Positions 16,366-25,201 are shown, counted from the stretch's first letter. The stretch: DNA of 64,000 nucleotides from Amphiplicatus sp046296195 (GCA_046296195.1 JBKBLR010000009.1:1-64000); one strand, 5' to 3'. Made by a program: numbers and translations. Notes: generated by a model from the sequence alone, not told the origin.

Positions 16366-16457
16366 GGGGGAGTCTATAGCGGAAGACAGGCGCCTCGTCA
16401 GCGGCGCCGTTGACGCGGGGGCGGCCTGGCCCGCATGGTCCGCAGCACAGGGTTCGC

Positions 16458-17183
16458 ATGGCTAGGATAACGAAAAGCGACGCCGCGACGATTTACGATC
16501 GCTTCCGGAAGGCGTCGCCGGCGCCGGAGACCGAACTTCAATACCGGAATAATTTCGAGCTCCTTGTCGCCGTCGTGCTCTCAGCGCAGGCCACGGACGT
16601 TTCCGTAAACAAGGCGACCCCGGCGCTTTTTGCGGTCGCCGGCACGCCGGAAAAAATGCTGGCGCTGGGCGAGGAACGCCTCGGCGGCTACATCAAGACG
16701 ATCGGCCTTTGGCGCTCAAAGGCGAAGAACGTGATCGCGCTTTCGAGGCGGCTTATCGAGGAGCATGGCGGCAAAGTGCCGGAGAGCCGGGAGGCGCTCG
16801 AGGCCCTTCCGGGCGTCGGACGGAAGACCGCCAATGTCGTCGCCTCGGTCGCTTTCGGCGCGCCCGCGATCGCTGTCGACACGCATGTCTTCCGCGTCGC
16901 CAACCGCACGGGCCTTGCCCCGGGGACGACGCCGCGCGCCGTCGAGGAGGGCCTCCTTAAGGTGACGCCGCCTGAAATGCTGAATGACGCGCATCACTGG
17001 CTGATCCTGCACGGGCGCTATGTCTGCAAGGCGCGCCGCCCCGAATGCTGGCGCTGTCTCATCGTTGACCTTTGCCGGTACAAGGCGAAGGAGCTTGCGC
17101 CCGAAGGCGCCGGGGCGAAACAACGCGCTCCGACGAAGGCGCCGAGAAGACTGAGGGCAAGAAAGAAGAAGAAAGCCGCATGA
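16458..17183 (+). CDS. nth: Endonuclease III (DNA glycosylase/AP lyase)
   Basis: Base-excision repair enzyme for oxidised pyrimidines. The helix-hairpin-helix motif LPGVGRKTANVV contains the catalytic Lys, and VDTHVFRV contains the catalytic Asp. The [4Fe-4S] ligands are in CKARRPECWRCLIVDLC with the C-x6-C-x2-C-x5-C spacing. The ATG at 16458 begins MARITKSDA, as in relatives. A lysine-rich tail of about 25 residues (ending RARKKKKAA) exceeds the E. coli protein. The stop overlaps the pyrF start (ATGA). Confidence 0.95.
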   Translation: MARITKSDAATIYDRFRKASPAPETELQYRNNFELLVAVVLSAQATDVSVNKATPALFAVAGTPEKMLALGEERLGGYIKTIGLWRSKAKNVIALSRRLIEEHGGKVPESREALEALPGVGRKTANVVASVAFGAPAIAVDTHVFRVANRTGLAPGTTPRAVEEGLLKVTPPEMLNDAHHWLILHGRYVCKARRPECWRCLIVDLCRYKAKELAPEGAGAKQRAPTKAPRRLRARKKKKAA

Positions 17184-17890
17184 CCTTGAAAGCCTGCGAT
17201 AGACTCATTGTCGCGCTCGATCTTCCGGCGGCGACGGATGCGCGCGACGTGGTCGCCGCCGTCGGGTCGGCGGCCTCATTTTACAAGATCGGTTACCAGC
17301 TGATTCCCGTCGGCGGGCTTGATCTTGCCCGGGAGCTGACCGCGTCCGGGCGGAAGGTGTTCCTTGATTTCAAGTTTCACGACATCGGCGCGACGGTCGA
17401 ACGCGGAACCGCGTCGGTTGCAAGGCTCGGCGCTGATTTCCTGACCGTTCACGCCGAACCCGACGTGCTGAAAGGCGCCGTCGCTGGGCGCGCCGGCGAC
17501 GAACGGCTGAAAATCCTCGGCGTCACCGTGCTCACAAGCTTGACGCAGGCGAGCCTCGACGAGAGCGGGATTTCGATGCGGCTAGATGATCTTGTCCTCA
17601 AGCGCGCTGAGTTCTGCGCGAAGGCGGGCGTCGACGGCGTCGTCGCCTCGGCGCAGGAATCCCCCGCCATCCGGGCCCGCTTCGGGACGGACCTGATGAT
17701 CGTCACGCCCGGCGTGAGGCCTGAAGGCGCAAGCGCGGACGATCAGGCGCGGATCGTCACGCCGGCGGACGCGATCCGCAACGGGGCCGACTATCTCGTC
17801 GTCGGCAGACCGATCGTCCAGGCTCATGACCGCCGCGGAGCGGCGTCTGCGATCGTCGAACAGATTGAAGCCGCTACGGCGCAGCGTTGA
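17180..17890 (+). CDS. pyrF: Orotidine 5'-phosphate decarboxylase
   Basis: Last step of de novo UMP synthesis. The 236-residue barrel starts RLIVALDLP and has the catalytic LDFKFHDIG (Asp-x-Lys-x-x-Asp) near residue 60, with ADYLVVGRPI phosphate-binding residues at the end. The ATG overlaps the nth stop by four bases, so the two are coupled; AG-rich codons at the end of nth (17161-17175) probably serve as its ribosome site. Its 3' end overlaps the convergent DUF547 gene by 17 bases. Confidence 0.95.
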   Translation: MTLKACDRLIVALDLPAATDARDVVAAVGSAASFYKIGYQLIPVGGLDLARELTASGRKVFLDFKFHDIGATVERGTASVARLGADFLTVHAEPDVLKGAVAGRAGDERLKILGVTVLTSLTQASLDESGISMRLDDLVLKRAEFCAKAGVDGVVASAQESPAIRARFGTDLMIVTPGVRPEGASADDQARIVTPADAIRNGADYLVVGRPIVQAHDRRGAASAIVEQIEAATAQR

Positions 17891-18692
17891 GCGACCAGTC
17901 ATACTCGTAGGAAGACGCCTTGCTGACGCCCTTCAGCTGCTCGGCGAGGGGCGGATCGGCGTATCGGCGCAGATGGTCGAACAGGGCGGCGTCGTCTTTG
18001 CCGAAATCGTCCCGATACCACCCATAAATCTTAGACAAAACCGCCTTGCCGCCGTCGACGCGCACGCCGCGCGGATGATTGACGTAGCGGCGGGCGGCGG
18101 CGTCGAGCTGCGCATCGAGTTCTGTCCCGACAAAGGGTTCGAGGGCGAGATTGGGGCATCCCATCGACGCGCAGTTGACGGCGTAATGGATGCGCGGATC
18201 CTTCGCGATCGGGCGGATGATTCCATGCTCGATCTCATTGAGCGTCAGCGCCCTGCCGAGGACGGTCGCCGTCGCCGTATCCCACGGTTTGCGGATGTCG
18301 CGGATCGACTTTACGCCGGGATTGCGCAGGATCAGCCTGACGGTCGCGGCGTTGTAAAGATTGATCCAGAAGGCGATCTGCTCAGGCCGGGAGAGCGCGG
18401 CGACATCGACGCTTTCCAGGGCTGAAATATAGTCGTCGAGCGCCTTGCGATCCCCGGCGGCGACGGCGTCATAGCGCACCAGATTGATCCCGGCCGGACT
18501 TTCGATGACGTAAGCGCCGAGAAATCGGTCCCAGGCGCCATGGTCGACTGTGGTCGCGCTGTCTGGAGCGTGAATGTCAAAACGCGGATCGATCAGCAGC
18601 GACTTCGGCGCGAACTGGCGCTCGATGGAGATCGGGGCGGCGCCCGCCGGCGCGGCGAGGACAAACGCCACGGCGATCAACAGACGGATCAT
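17874..18692 (-). CDS. Secreted DUF547 domain protein
   Basis: A 272-residue exported protein. The signal peptide (LLIAVAFVLAAPAGA-AP) is followed by the DUF547 domain: RYDAVAAGDRKALDDYI, the core FWINLYNAATVRLIL and NCASMGCPNL with two cysteines. The fold and function of DUF547 are not established. The gene converges on pyrF with a 17-base 3' overlap. It is monocistronic as far as the sequence shows. Confidence 0.87.
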   Translation of the reverse strand: MIRLLIAVAFVLAAPAGAAPISIERQFAPKSLLIDPRFDIHAPDSATTVDHGAWDRFLGAYVIESPAGINLVRYDAVAAGDRKALDDYISALESVDVAALSRPEQIAFWINLYNAATVRLILRNPGVKSIRDIRKPWDTATATVLGRALTLNEIEHGIIRPIAKDPRIHYAVNCASMGCPNLALEPFVGTELDAQLDAAARRYVNHPRGVRVDGGKAVLSKIYGWYRDDFGKDDAALFDHLRRYADPPLAEQLKGVSKASSYEYDWSLNAAP

Positions 18693-18778
18693 AAATCGCT
18701 TCCACCTTGAAGCGAAAATTCTATCCCGGGGCCGCGTTGAAAGAAAATGCCGCCGGCTTCAGAATTGCGTGAGCGCGC

Positions 18779-21073
18779 TCACTCGCTGCGGCTCGCCCAC
18801 TCGCGATGTTCGGTGTCGGGGTTGTAGGCGGCCATGGCGGCGAGCGTCACGATGTCAGGAACGCGCGCGCCCACCTGGGCGATCTGAACGGGGCGCTCAA
18901 GGCCGATGAGAAGCGGCCCCAGCACCGTCGCGCCGCCGATCTCGCCGAGGAGCTTCGTTGAAATCGTCGCTGAATGCGCGCCGGGGGTGATCAGGACGTT
19001 CGCCTCCCCCTTCAATCTTGAGAAGGGATAGACCTCGCGCACGCGCTCATTAAGCGCCATGCGCGGCGTCATCTCCCCCTCATATTCGAAGTCGATGTCG
19101 GCGCGCGCATCGAGGATGCGCACCGCGCCGGCGACGCGGCGCGAATGCTCGGTGTCTGGGTTGCCGAAGTTCGAATGTGAAATGAAGGCGACCTTCGGCG
19201 TGTAGCCGAGATCCTTCGCCGCATGCGCGACCTGGACGCCGATCTCCGCCATGTCCTGCGACGTCGGGAGTTCGGTGATGTTGGTGTCGGCGACGAACAG
19301 GGTCCGGTGCTTGGCGAGAATGATGCAAAGCCCGATCAGCCTTTCGCCCGGGCGCGGGTCGAGCGCCATGCGCACATTGGCGAGCGCGACGTCGAAATTG
19401 CGGGTGACGCCCGTCACCATGCCGTCCGCGTGGCCGTGCGCGAGCATGCAGGCGGCGTAGGCGTTGCGGTCGGTGATGACGAGCCGCAGCGCATCCCGCC
19501 TCAAAAAGCCGCGGCGCTGCAGCCTGTCGTAAAGGTAATCCGTGTAAAGCGCGGTGTTCGGCGCGGTTCGGGAGTGGTAGATCTCGAAGTCGGCGTCGTC
19601 GGGCAGGCCGGCGGATCGGAGGCCTTCGCGGATCAGCTCCTCGCGCCCGATAAGGACGGCCTTTCCGAGACCTTCCTGCTGAAAGGCGTAGGCGGCGCGC
19701 AAGACGGATTCTTCCTCTCCCTCGGCGAAAACGATTCGTTTCGGCTTCGCCGCCGACCGCAGGGCCGAATAGATCTTCTGCAGGAACGAGGCGGAAGGGT
19801 CCGTGCGCGCAGCAAGGCTCGCGCCATAGGCGGCGAGGTCTTCGACCGGCTTTCGGGCGACGCCGGAATCCGCCGCGGCTTTTGCGACGGCCGGCGGAAT
19901 GGTCGAGATAAGCCGTGGGTCGAACGGCGTCGGGATGATGTAGCCCGGGCCATACTTCAAACGCTTGCCATAGGCTTCCGCGACATCGTCCGGCACGTCT
20001 TCGCGCGCCAATTTCGCAAGCGCATGCGCGCAGGCGATCTTCATCTCCTCATTGATCGTGCGCGCCCGCGCGTCGAGCGCGCCGCGAAAGATGTAGGGAA
20101 ACCCCAGGACGTTGTTCACCTGATTGGGATAGTCCGAGCGCCCCGTCGCGATGATCGCATCGTCGCGCACGGCCTTGATCTCTTCAGGAAGGATTTCAGG
20201 CGTCGGGTTCGCCATCGCGAAGATGATCGGGTTCTTCGCCATTGATCGAACCATTTCTTTCGTCGCCGCGCCGGCGACTGAAAGGCCGATGAAGACGTCG
20301 GCGCCCTCCATCGCTTCGGCGAGCGTCCGCTTGTCGGTCTCGACCGCGTGCGCCGAGCGCCATTGGTCGAGTCGCCGGCCTTTGTGCAGCACGCCCTTGG
20401 AATCGCAGACGATCGCATTCTCGTGCGGGAGCCCCATCGCCTTGATCAGGCCGATGACGGAAAGCGCCGACGATCCCGCGCCCGAGACGGCGACTTTGAC
20501 TTCGCGGATCGACCTGCCCGTGATGTCGAGCGCGTTCAACAGGCCGGCGGCGGCGATGATCGCTGTGCCGTGCTGGTCGTCATGGAACACCGGTATGTCC
20601 ATGATCTCCTTAAGGCGCTGCTCGATGACGAAGCTCTCCGGCGCGGCGATGTCTTCGAGGTTGATGCCGCCGAAAGCGGGGCCGAGATAGCGCACGCAAT
20701 TGATGAAGGCTTCGGGGTCCCTGGTGTCCACCTCGATGTCGACCGAGTCGATGTCGGCGAACCGCTTGAAGAGGACAGACTTGCCTTCCATCACCGGCTT
20801 TGACGCCAGCGCGCCGAGATCGCCGAGGCCGAGGATCGCGGTTCCATTCGAAATGACGGCGACCATGTTGCCTTTCGACGTATAATCGTAGGCGAGGTCC
20901 GGATCGCGGGCGATTTCCTTCACCGGCGCGGCGACGCCGGGGCTGTAAGCGAGCGACAGGTCGCGCTGCGTCGCCATCGGCTTGGTCGGCGTGATCTCGA
21001 GCTTGCCGGGCTTGCCGCGAGAATGAAAGGCGAGTGCCTCTTCGTCCGAGACCTTGGTCGATGTATCGTCCAT
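18779..21073 (-). CDS. maeB: NADP-dependent malic enzyme with phosphotransacetylase-like domain
   Basis: A 764-residue MaeB-type enzyme that converts malate to pyruvate with NADP. The malic domain (to about residue 420) includes SLAYSPGVAAP, the Lys/Asp metal region HDDQHGTAII and the nucleotide fold VAVSGAGSSA. The C-terminal half (about 440-764) is a phosphotransacetylase-like domain, known in this class to sense acetyl-CoA rather than catalyse. The length is normal for MaeB. It is divergent from nifU with a 137-base gap. A GTGAGCGCGCTCAC palindrome at 18769-18782 overlaps its stop and may mark the 3' end. Confidence 0.95.
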   Translation of the reverse strand: MDDTSTKVSDEEALAFHSRGKPGKLEITPTKPMATQRDLSLAYSPGVAAPVKEIARDPDLAYDYTSKGNMVAVISNGTAILGLGDLGALASKPVMEGKSVLFKRFADIDSVDIEVDTRDPEAFINCVRYLGPAFGGINLEDIAAPESFVIEQRLKEIMDIPVFHDDQHGTAIIAAAGLLNALDITGRSIREVKVAVSGAGSSALSVIGLIKAMGLPHENAIVCDSKGVLHKGRRLDQWRSAHAVETDKRTLAEAMEGADVFIGLSVAGAATKEMVRSMAKNPIIFAMANPTPEILPEEIKAVRDDAIIATGRSDYPNQVNNVLGFPYIFRGALDARARTINEEMKIACAHALAKLAREDVPDDVAEAYGKRLKYGPGYIIPTPFDPRLISTIPPAVAKAAADSGVARKPVEDLAAYGASLAARTDPSASFLQKIYSALRSAAKPKRIVFAEGEEESVLRAAYAFQQEGLGKAVLIGREELIREGLRSAGLPDDADFEIYHSRTAPNTALYTDYLYDRLQRRGFLRRDALRLVITDRNAYAACMLAHGHADGMVTGVTRNFDVALANVRMALDPRPGERLIGLCIILAKHRTLFVADTNITELPTSQDMAEIGVQVAHAAKDLGYTPKVAFISHSNFGNPDTEHSRRVAGAVRILDARADIDFEYEGEMTPRMALNERVREVYPFSRLKGEANVLITPGAHSATISTKLLGEIGGATVLGPLLIGLERPVQIAQVGARVPDIVTLAAMAAYNPDTEHREWASRSE

Positions 21074-21210
21074 GCCGGCGCCCCATCAGGAGTTCGTGAT
21101 CCAGCGAGGCTTAGCCTTCGGCGCGGGGCAAGGGCAATCGCCGGGGCATTGCGCCCTCGCCCGGGGACGCTTAACTCCGGTCTCGCCGGCGCAAGCGGCG
21201 GGAGCCTTGA

Positions 21211-21816
21211 ATGTTCATCCAGACCGAAGACACCCCGAACCCCCTGTCCATGAAATTCATCGCCGACCGGGCGGTGCTCGGGCTCGACGCGAACGGCCGG
21301 CCGTCCGCAGGCTTGGATTTCCCGAATGCGGACGCGGCGCGGGTCTCGCCGCTCGCAACCAGCCTTTTCGCCCTTGACGGCGTAACCGGCGTTTTTCTCG
21401 GGCCCGATTTCGTGACGGTGACGAAGGCCGAAGGCGTCGACTGGGCGCATGTGAAGCCCCATATCCTCGGGGCTGTCGCCGATTTCCTCGCGGCCGGAGC
21501 TCCGGTCGTCGACGCCGCCGCCGCGGCCGGGGCGGCGCGCAAGCCGGCGACCAGCCTTAATGAGTATGAGGGCGAGGACCGCGAGATCGTCGAGCAGATC
21601 ATCGAGCTCATCGATACGCGCGTGCGTCCTGCCGTCGCCGCGGACGGCGGCGACATCGCCTTCCAGCATTGGGAGCCGCGAACCGGCGTCGTGTTCGTTT
21701 CGCTGCACGGCTCCTGTTCGGGCTGCCCCTCCTCGACGATGACGCTGAAGGCTGGCATCGAGAACATGCTGAAGCATTATGTTCCCGAAATAGCCAAGGT
21801 CGAGGCGGTTGCTTGA
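21211..21816 (+). CDS. NifU-like Fe-S scaffold/carrier protein (Nfu)
   Basis: A 201-residue Fe-S cluster carrier. The N-terminal Nfu_N domain (MFIQTEDTPNPLSMKFI) and the C-terminal NifU domain with the C-x2-C cluster site in HGSCSGCPSSTMTLK (about residue 167) are both present. It would deliver [4Fe-4S] clusters to clients such as MiaB, whose gene lies downstream in the same run. A GGGAG ribosome site stands seven bases before the ATG. It starts the long plus-strand series nifU to metK. Confidence 0.93.
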   Translation: MFIQTEDTPNPLSMKFIADRAVLGLDANGRPSAGLDFPNADAARVSPLATSLFALDGVTGVFLGPDFVTVTKAEGVDWAHVKPHILGAVADFLAAGAPVVDAAAAAGAARKPATSLNEYEGEDREIVEQIIELIDTRVRPAVAADGGDIAFQHWEPRTGVVFVSLHGSCSGCPSSTMTLKAGIENMLKHYVPEIAKVEAVA

Positions 21817-21868
21817 TGGGCGTTGAAGCTGCTGCCGGCTTCTTGCGCCGGAAAAGGAAGGGGAGCGC

Positions 21869-22462
21869 ATGTCCGACAAGATGATCAATGACGAGGCGAT
21901 GGATCTCCTCTTCCGTACGGCGCGCACGCGCAACGGCTGGGAGGATCGAAAGGTCTCGCGCCCGTTGATGCAGGCCGTCTACGACCTCATGAAATGGGGC
22001 GCTACTTCGGCGAATTGCTCCCCGGCGCGTTTCGTCTTCGTCGCTTCCGACGAGGCGAAAGCGCGGCTCAAGCCCCTGCTCTCCGGCAATAACGCTGAAA
22101 AGACGATGAAGGCGCCGGCATGCGTGATCATCGCGCATGATATGGCGTTTTATGAGCAGCTTCCCAAGCTTTTTCCGCATACGGATGCAAGAAGCTGGTT
22201 CGTAGGGAATGAGAAACTGATCGCCGACACGGCGTTCCGGAACGGCACGCTCCAGGGCGCCTATTTCATGCTCGCCGCGCGCAGCCTTGGTCTTGATTGC
22301 GGGCCGATGTCAGGGTTCGACGACGCCGGCGTCGACAGGGAGTTCCTCGCCGGCACGACATGGAAGTCTAATTTCCTCTGCAATATCGGGTATGGCACGG
22401 ACGAAAACCTGTTTCCCCGAAGCCCGCGGCTTTCCTTCGATGAAGCCTGTCGGATAGTCTGA
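21869..22462 (+). CDS. Malonic semialdehyde reductase / RutE-HadB family nitroreductase
   Basis: A 197-residue flavin reductase of the nitroreductase fold. It shows the RutE family core KWGATSANCSPARFVFV, FRNGTLQGAYFMLAARSLGLDCGPMSGFD and a C-terminal CNIGYGTDENLFPRSPRL. RutE reduces malonic semialdehyde from pyrimidine breakdown to 3-hydroxypropionate; no other rut genes are near, so the true substrate is open. The gene follows nifU by 52 bases and precedes tsaB by 20. Confidence 0.85.
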   Translation: MSDKMINDEAMDLLFRTARTRNGWEDRKVSRPLMQAVYDLMKWGATSANCSPARFVFVASDEAKARLKPLLSGNNAEKTMKAPACVIIAHDMAFYEQLPKLFPHTDARSWFVGNEKLIADTAFRNGTLQGAYFMLAARSLGLDCGPMSGFDDAGVDREFLAGTTWKSNFLCNIGYGTDENLFPRSPRLSFDEACRIV

Positions 22463-22482
22463 CGGCCGCGCGGGGAGCCCGC

Positions 22483-23157
22483 ATGATCGTCCTTGCAATT
22501 GACACCGCCCTTGACGCTTGCTCGGCGGCGATCCTTCAAGACGATGATGTTCTGTGGGCCGAACGGAGAATCATCGGCAAGGGCCATAGCGAGGCGCTGC
22601 CGCCGATGGTGGCTTCGGGGCTCGCGGCCGCAGGCGTCAATCCGGCGGCGTTCGACCGCGTCGGGGTCGTCATTGGGCCGGGCGCTTTCGCCGGCGTGCG
22701 CGTCGGCCTCGCTTTCGCCAGAGCTTTTCGTCTCGGGCTAAAGGCTGATGTCGTCGGTGTCTCGACCACGCATGCCCTCGCCGCTTCGCTTGGGCCGCAC
22801 GCCGGCCCGACCGCGATCGTCTTCGACGCTCGCCGGGGCCAAGTCTACGCCGCGGTCTATGATGCGGCGTTGACGGAAGTCGTCCCGCCTTTCGTCGCGC
22901 GGCCTTCGGAGGCGACGGCGAAGATTGAGGAAGCCGCCCCGGAGGGCGTCTTGCGCTTCGCCGGTTCGGGCGCCGCTCTCATCAGCCATGATTCTCGCTC
23001 AATGGTTGATTCAACCCTCCATGCCGACCCGGTCGCGGTTGCGCGGCTTGCAAAGGCGATGGCGCCGGTCTCGGCGCCGCCGGCCCCGCTCTATCTGCGT
23101 CCTCCTGACGCTGCGCCGGCCGCCGCTTCCCCGCTTGCGGGGCTCTTCCGGTCATGA
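22483..23157 (+). CDS. tsaB: tRNA threonylcarbamoyladenosine biosynthesis protein TsaB
   Basis: A 224-residue ASKHA-fold pseudo-ATPase that scaffolds TsaD and TsaE in t6A synthesis. It starts MIVLAIDTALDACSAAI and has the GPGAFAGVRVGLAFARAF segment of the family near residue 65. A GGGGAG ribosome site precedes the ATG. The stop overlaps the rimI start by four bases; this tsaB-rimI-fur order is common in Alphaproteobacteria. Confidence 0.94.
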   Translation: MIVLAIDTALDACSAAILQDDDVLWAERRIIGKGHSEALPPMVASGLAAAGVNPAAFDRVGVVIGPGAFAGVRVGLAFARAFRLGLKADVVGVSTTHALAASLGPHAGPTAIVFDARRGQVYAAVYDAALTEVVPPFVARPSEATAKIEEAAPEGVLRFAGSGAALISHDSRSMVDSTLHADPVAVARLAKAMAPVSAPPAPLYLRPPDAAPAAASPLAGLFRS

Positions 23158-23600
23158 CCGACTGGCGCCTGCGGCGGGCAGGAAACGCCGATCTGGACAG
23201 GCTCGTTGCGATCGAATCCGACGCTTTCGGTCTGGCGAGCTGGGGCGCTCGCGGCGTCGCCGATGGTCTCGCCGACCGCCTGTCGAGAACGCTGGTCGCC
23301 GAGGATGATGAGGCGAACGCACGAGGGTTCTTGATGTGGCGTCGCCTGAGCGACGAAGCGGAGATTTTGACGCTCGCCGTCGCTCCTCAGTCGCGAAGGC
23401 GCGGCTGCGCCGGGGCGCTTGTCGATGCGGTCATGGGGATCTTGCGCAGCGAGGGCGTGCGTTCGCTTTTCCTCGAGGTCGACGCCGGCAACGCCGCGGC
23501 GATCGCCCTTTATGAGGGTCGAGGCTTTCACCGCATTGCGCGCCGCAAGCGCTATTACCGGTCTGGGGCGGACGCGCTCGTCATGCGCTTCGATCTGTGA
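23154..23600 (+). CDS. rimI: Ribosomal protein S18 alanine N-acetyltransferase RimI
   Basis: A 148-residue GNAT acetyltransferase. The acetyl-CoA loop is in LAVAPQSRRRGCAGALV (about 80-96), and the family end LFLEVDAGNAAAIALYEGRGFHRIARRKRYY is complete. It acetylates the S18 N-terminus in E. coli. It overlaps tsaB by four bases, and fur follows after a hairpin that contains the fur ribosome site. Confidence 0.9.
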   Translation: MTDWRLRRAGNADLDRLVAIESDAFGLASWGARGVADGLADRLSRTLVAEDDEANARGFLMWRRLSDEAEILTLAVAPQSRRRGCAGALVDAVMGILRSEGVRSLFLEVDAGNAAAIALYEGRGFHRIARRKRYYRSGADALVMRFDL

Positions 23601-23605
23601 TTAAA

Positions 23606-23624
23606 GCCTCTCCCGAGGAGAGGC
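23606..23624 (+). promoter_or_regulatory. Hairpin enclosing the fur ribosome-binding site
   Basis: GCCTCTCC (23606-23613) pairs fully with GGAGAGGC (23617-23624) around a CGA loop. The right arm contains the AGGAG ribosome site of fur (23616-23620), six bases from the ATG at 23627. The rimI stop (23598-23600) is five bases before the hairpin, so a ribosome finishing rimI would melt it. This suggests that fur translation depends on rimI translation. Confidence 0.55.
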
Positions 23625-23626
23625 CC

Positions 23627-24037
23627 ATGGACCGACTTGAGAAGCTTTGCGCCGACAAAGGCATGCGCATGACCGACCAGCGCAGGGTCATCGCGCGCGT
23701 CCTGTCGGTCTCCGAGGACCACCCGGACGTCGAGGAGATCCACCGCCGCGCCGTCGCCATCGATCCGAGAATCTCGATCGCGACCGTCTACCGGACGATG
23801 CGGCTCTTTGAGGAATCGGGCGTCGTCGAGCGGCACGACTTTCAGGATGGACGGTCGCGCTACGAGGAGGCGACCGACGACCACCATGACCACCTCATTG
23901 ACCTCAAGACCGGCAAGGTCATCGAATTTGTCAGCCCCGAGATCGAGGCCCTGCAGCGGAAAATCGCCGAGCAGCACGGCTATGAGCTGAAAGCCCACAG
24001 ATTGGAGCTTTACGGGGTTCCGCTCCCGAAAAAGTAA
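23627..24037 (+). CDS. fur: Fur family transcriptional regulator (iron or manganese)
   Basis: A 136-residue metal-dependent repressor. The winged helix contains RMTDQRRVIARVL and ISIATVYRTMRLFEE, and the dimerisation domain has the regulatory His cluster in DDHHDHLID. The structural CxxC found in E. coli Fur is replaced by DLKTG, as is usual for alphaproteobacterial Fur/Mur proteins. ATG 23627 is preferred over an in-frame GTG at 23597 because the family begins MDRLEKLC and an AGGAG precedes it. Whether iron or manganese is sensed cannot be read from the sequence. The next gene encodes a likely di-iron protein. Confidence 0.92.
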   Translation: MDRLEKLCADKGMRMTDQRRVIARVLSVSEDHPDVEEIHRRAVAIDPRISIATVYRTMRLFEESGVVERHDFQDGRSRYEEATDDHHDHLIDLKTGKVIEFVSPEIEALQRKIAEQHGYELKAHRLELYGVPLPKK

Positions 24038-24050
24038 CGCCGTTTCAATC

Positions 24051-24079
24051 TTGAACCACTAAAGTAAACCGGTTAGTGT
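24051..24079 (+). promoter_or_regulatory. Promoter with palindromic operator before the ferritin-like gene
   Basis: TTGAAC (24051-24056), a 17-base spacer and TAGTGT (24074-24079) form a plausible promoter. Inside it, CACTAA (24057-24062) and TTAGTG (24073-24078) are inverted repeats, and AACCGGTT (24067-24074) is a perfect palindrome. The layout looks like a repressor operator of TetR or similar type; it does not resemble a Fur box. Confidence 0.5.
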
Positions 24080-24105
24080 ACTTCGTGGCTGACCGGAGAG
24101 AGGCG

Positions 24106-25197
24106 ATGGCGCTTCGAGACCTTTATCCAATCCCCGACGTCGATCCGATCTGGAGCGTCCCGCAGGATTTTGAGGCTGCCTTCGACTGGCGCTTCGATGA
24201 GGGTAGGGCGCACATGATGCACCTCTACCAGAAGGGCAAGGACATGCAGTGGGATGCGCTGGCGCGCATCGACTGGAGCCTTGAGCTCGACTCGGAAAAC
24301 CCGATGGGGATCCCGGACGAGGTGACCGGCCTTTATCACACCCCCTTCTGGGCGAAGATGAGCGCGAAGGAACATGCGAACGTCCGCCGCCATTTTCAGG
24401 CTTGGACGATTTCCCAGTTCATGCAGGGCGAACAGGCGGCGATGATCTGCGCGGCCAAAATCGTTCAGCAGGTGCCGGACCTCGACGCGAAGTTCTACGC
24501 CTCGACGCAGGTCATGGACGAAGCCCGACATGTCGAGGCGTACAAGAAATTTCTCGACAAGCTCGGCCTTGCCTATCCGATGACGAAGCCGTTGCAGACG
24601 CTCGTCGATCAGGCGCTGCGCGATTCGCGGTGGGACATGACCTATCTCGCCATGCAGGTCGTCATCGAGGGCCTTGCGCTCGCCGCTTTCGGGAACATCC
24701 GCGAGATTGCGCGGAACAAGCTCACGCAGCAGCTCAACGCCTTCGTCATGCAGGATGAATCGCGCCATGTCGCCTTCGGACGGCTCGCGCTGCGCGATTA
24801 CTACCCGCATCTTACCGACGCCGAACGCGATGAGCGCGAGGAGTTTCTGGTCGAGGCCTGCTATCACATGCGGGACCGGTTCGAACAGAAAGAGACGTAT
24901 GAAATCCTTGGCCTGCCGGTCGAGGAATGCATCCGTCACAACAATGAATCGGAAGCGATGCGCATTTATCGCTCGATGTTGTTCCAGCGCATAGTGCCGA
25001 TCGTCCGCGACATCGGCCTCTGGTCGATGAAAATCCAGAAGGCTTACGCCGAAATGGGCGTCATCGACTTCGCCGAAACTGACTATTCAGCGCTGGTCGC
25101 CGAAGACGAGCGGCGTGCGGTCGAACTCGACGAGCAGCGCAAGGCCGAGCGCGAAGCCTATGTGAAAAGCGTCGCCGCGGTCGGCGCGGCGGCCTGA
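24106..25197 (+). CDS. Ferritin-like di-iron protein (AurF/R2-like)
   Basis: A 363-residue helical protein with two ExxH pairs of a carboxylate-bridged di-iron site: E109, E139-x2-H142 (VMDEARHVEAY), E188 (VVIEGLALAAF) and E218-x2-H221 (QDESRHVAF). The pattern matches ribonucleotide-reductase-R2-like and AurF-type oxygenases. The reaction is unknown. ATG 24106 has GGAGAG six bases upstream; an in-frame GTG at 24076 would lie within the promoter palindrome. The gene has its own promoter with an operator-like palindrome and directly follows fur. Confidence 0.83.
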   Translation: MALRDLYPIPDVDPIWSVPQDFEAAFDWRFDEGRAHMMHLYQKGKDMQWDALARIDWSLELDSENPMGIPDEVTGLYHTPFWAKMSAKEHANVRRHFQAWTISQFMQGEQAAMICAAKIVQQVPDLDAKFYASTQVMDEARHVEAYKKFLDKLGLAYPMTKPLQTLVDQALRDSRWDMTYLAMQVVIEGLALAAFGNIREIARNKLTQQLNAFVMQDESRHVAFGRLALRDYYPHLTDAERDEREEFLVEACYHMRDRFEQKETYEILGLPVEECIRHNNESEAMRIYRSMLFQRIVPIVRDIGLWSMKIQKAYAEMGVIDFAETDYSALVAEDERRAVELDEQRKAEREAYVKSVAAVGAAA

Positions 25198-25201
25198 AGC
25201 G

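Noticed and set aside
23597..23627. GTG 23597 as the fur start
   Set aside because: It would add ten residues not typical of Fur, and ATG 23627 has an AGGAG site and the usual MDRLEKLC start.
24057..24078. A Fur box in the promoter of the di-iron protein gene
   Set aside because: The palindrome CACTAA...TTAGTG does not resemble the 19-base Fur consensus or alphaproteobacterial Irr/Mur sites.
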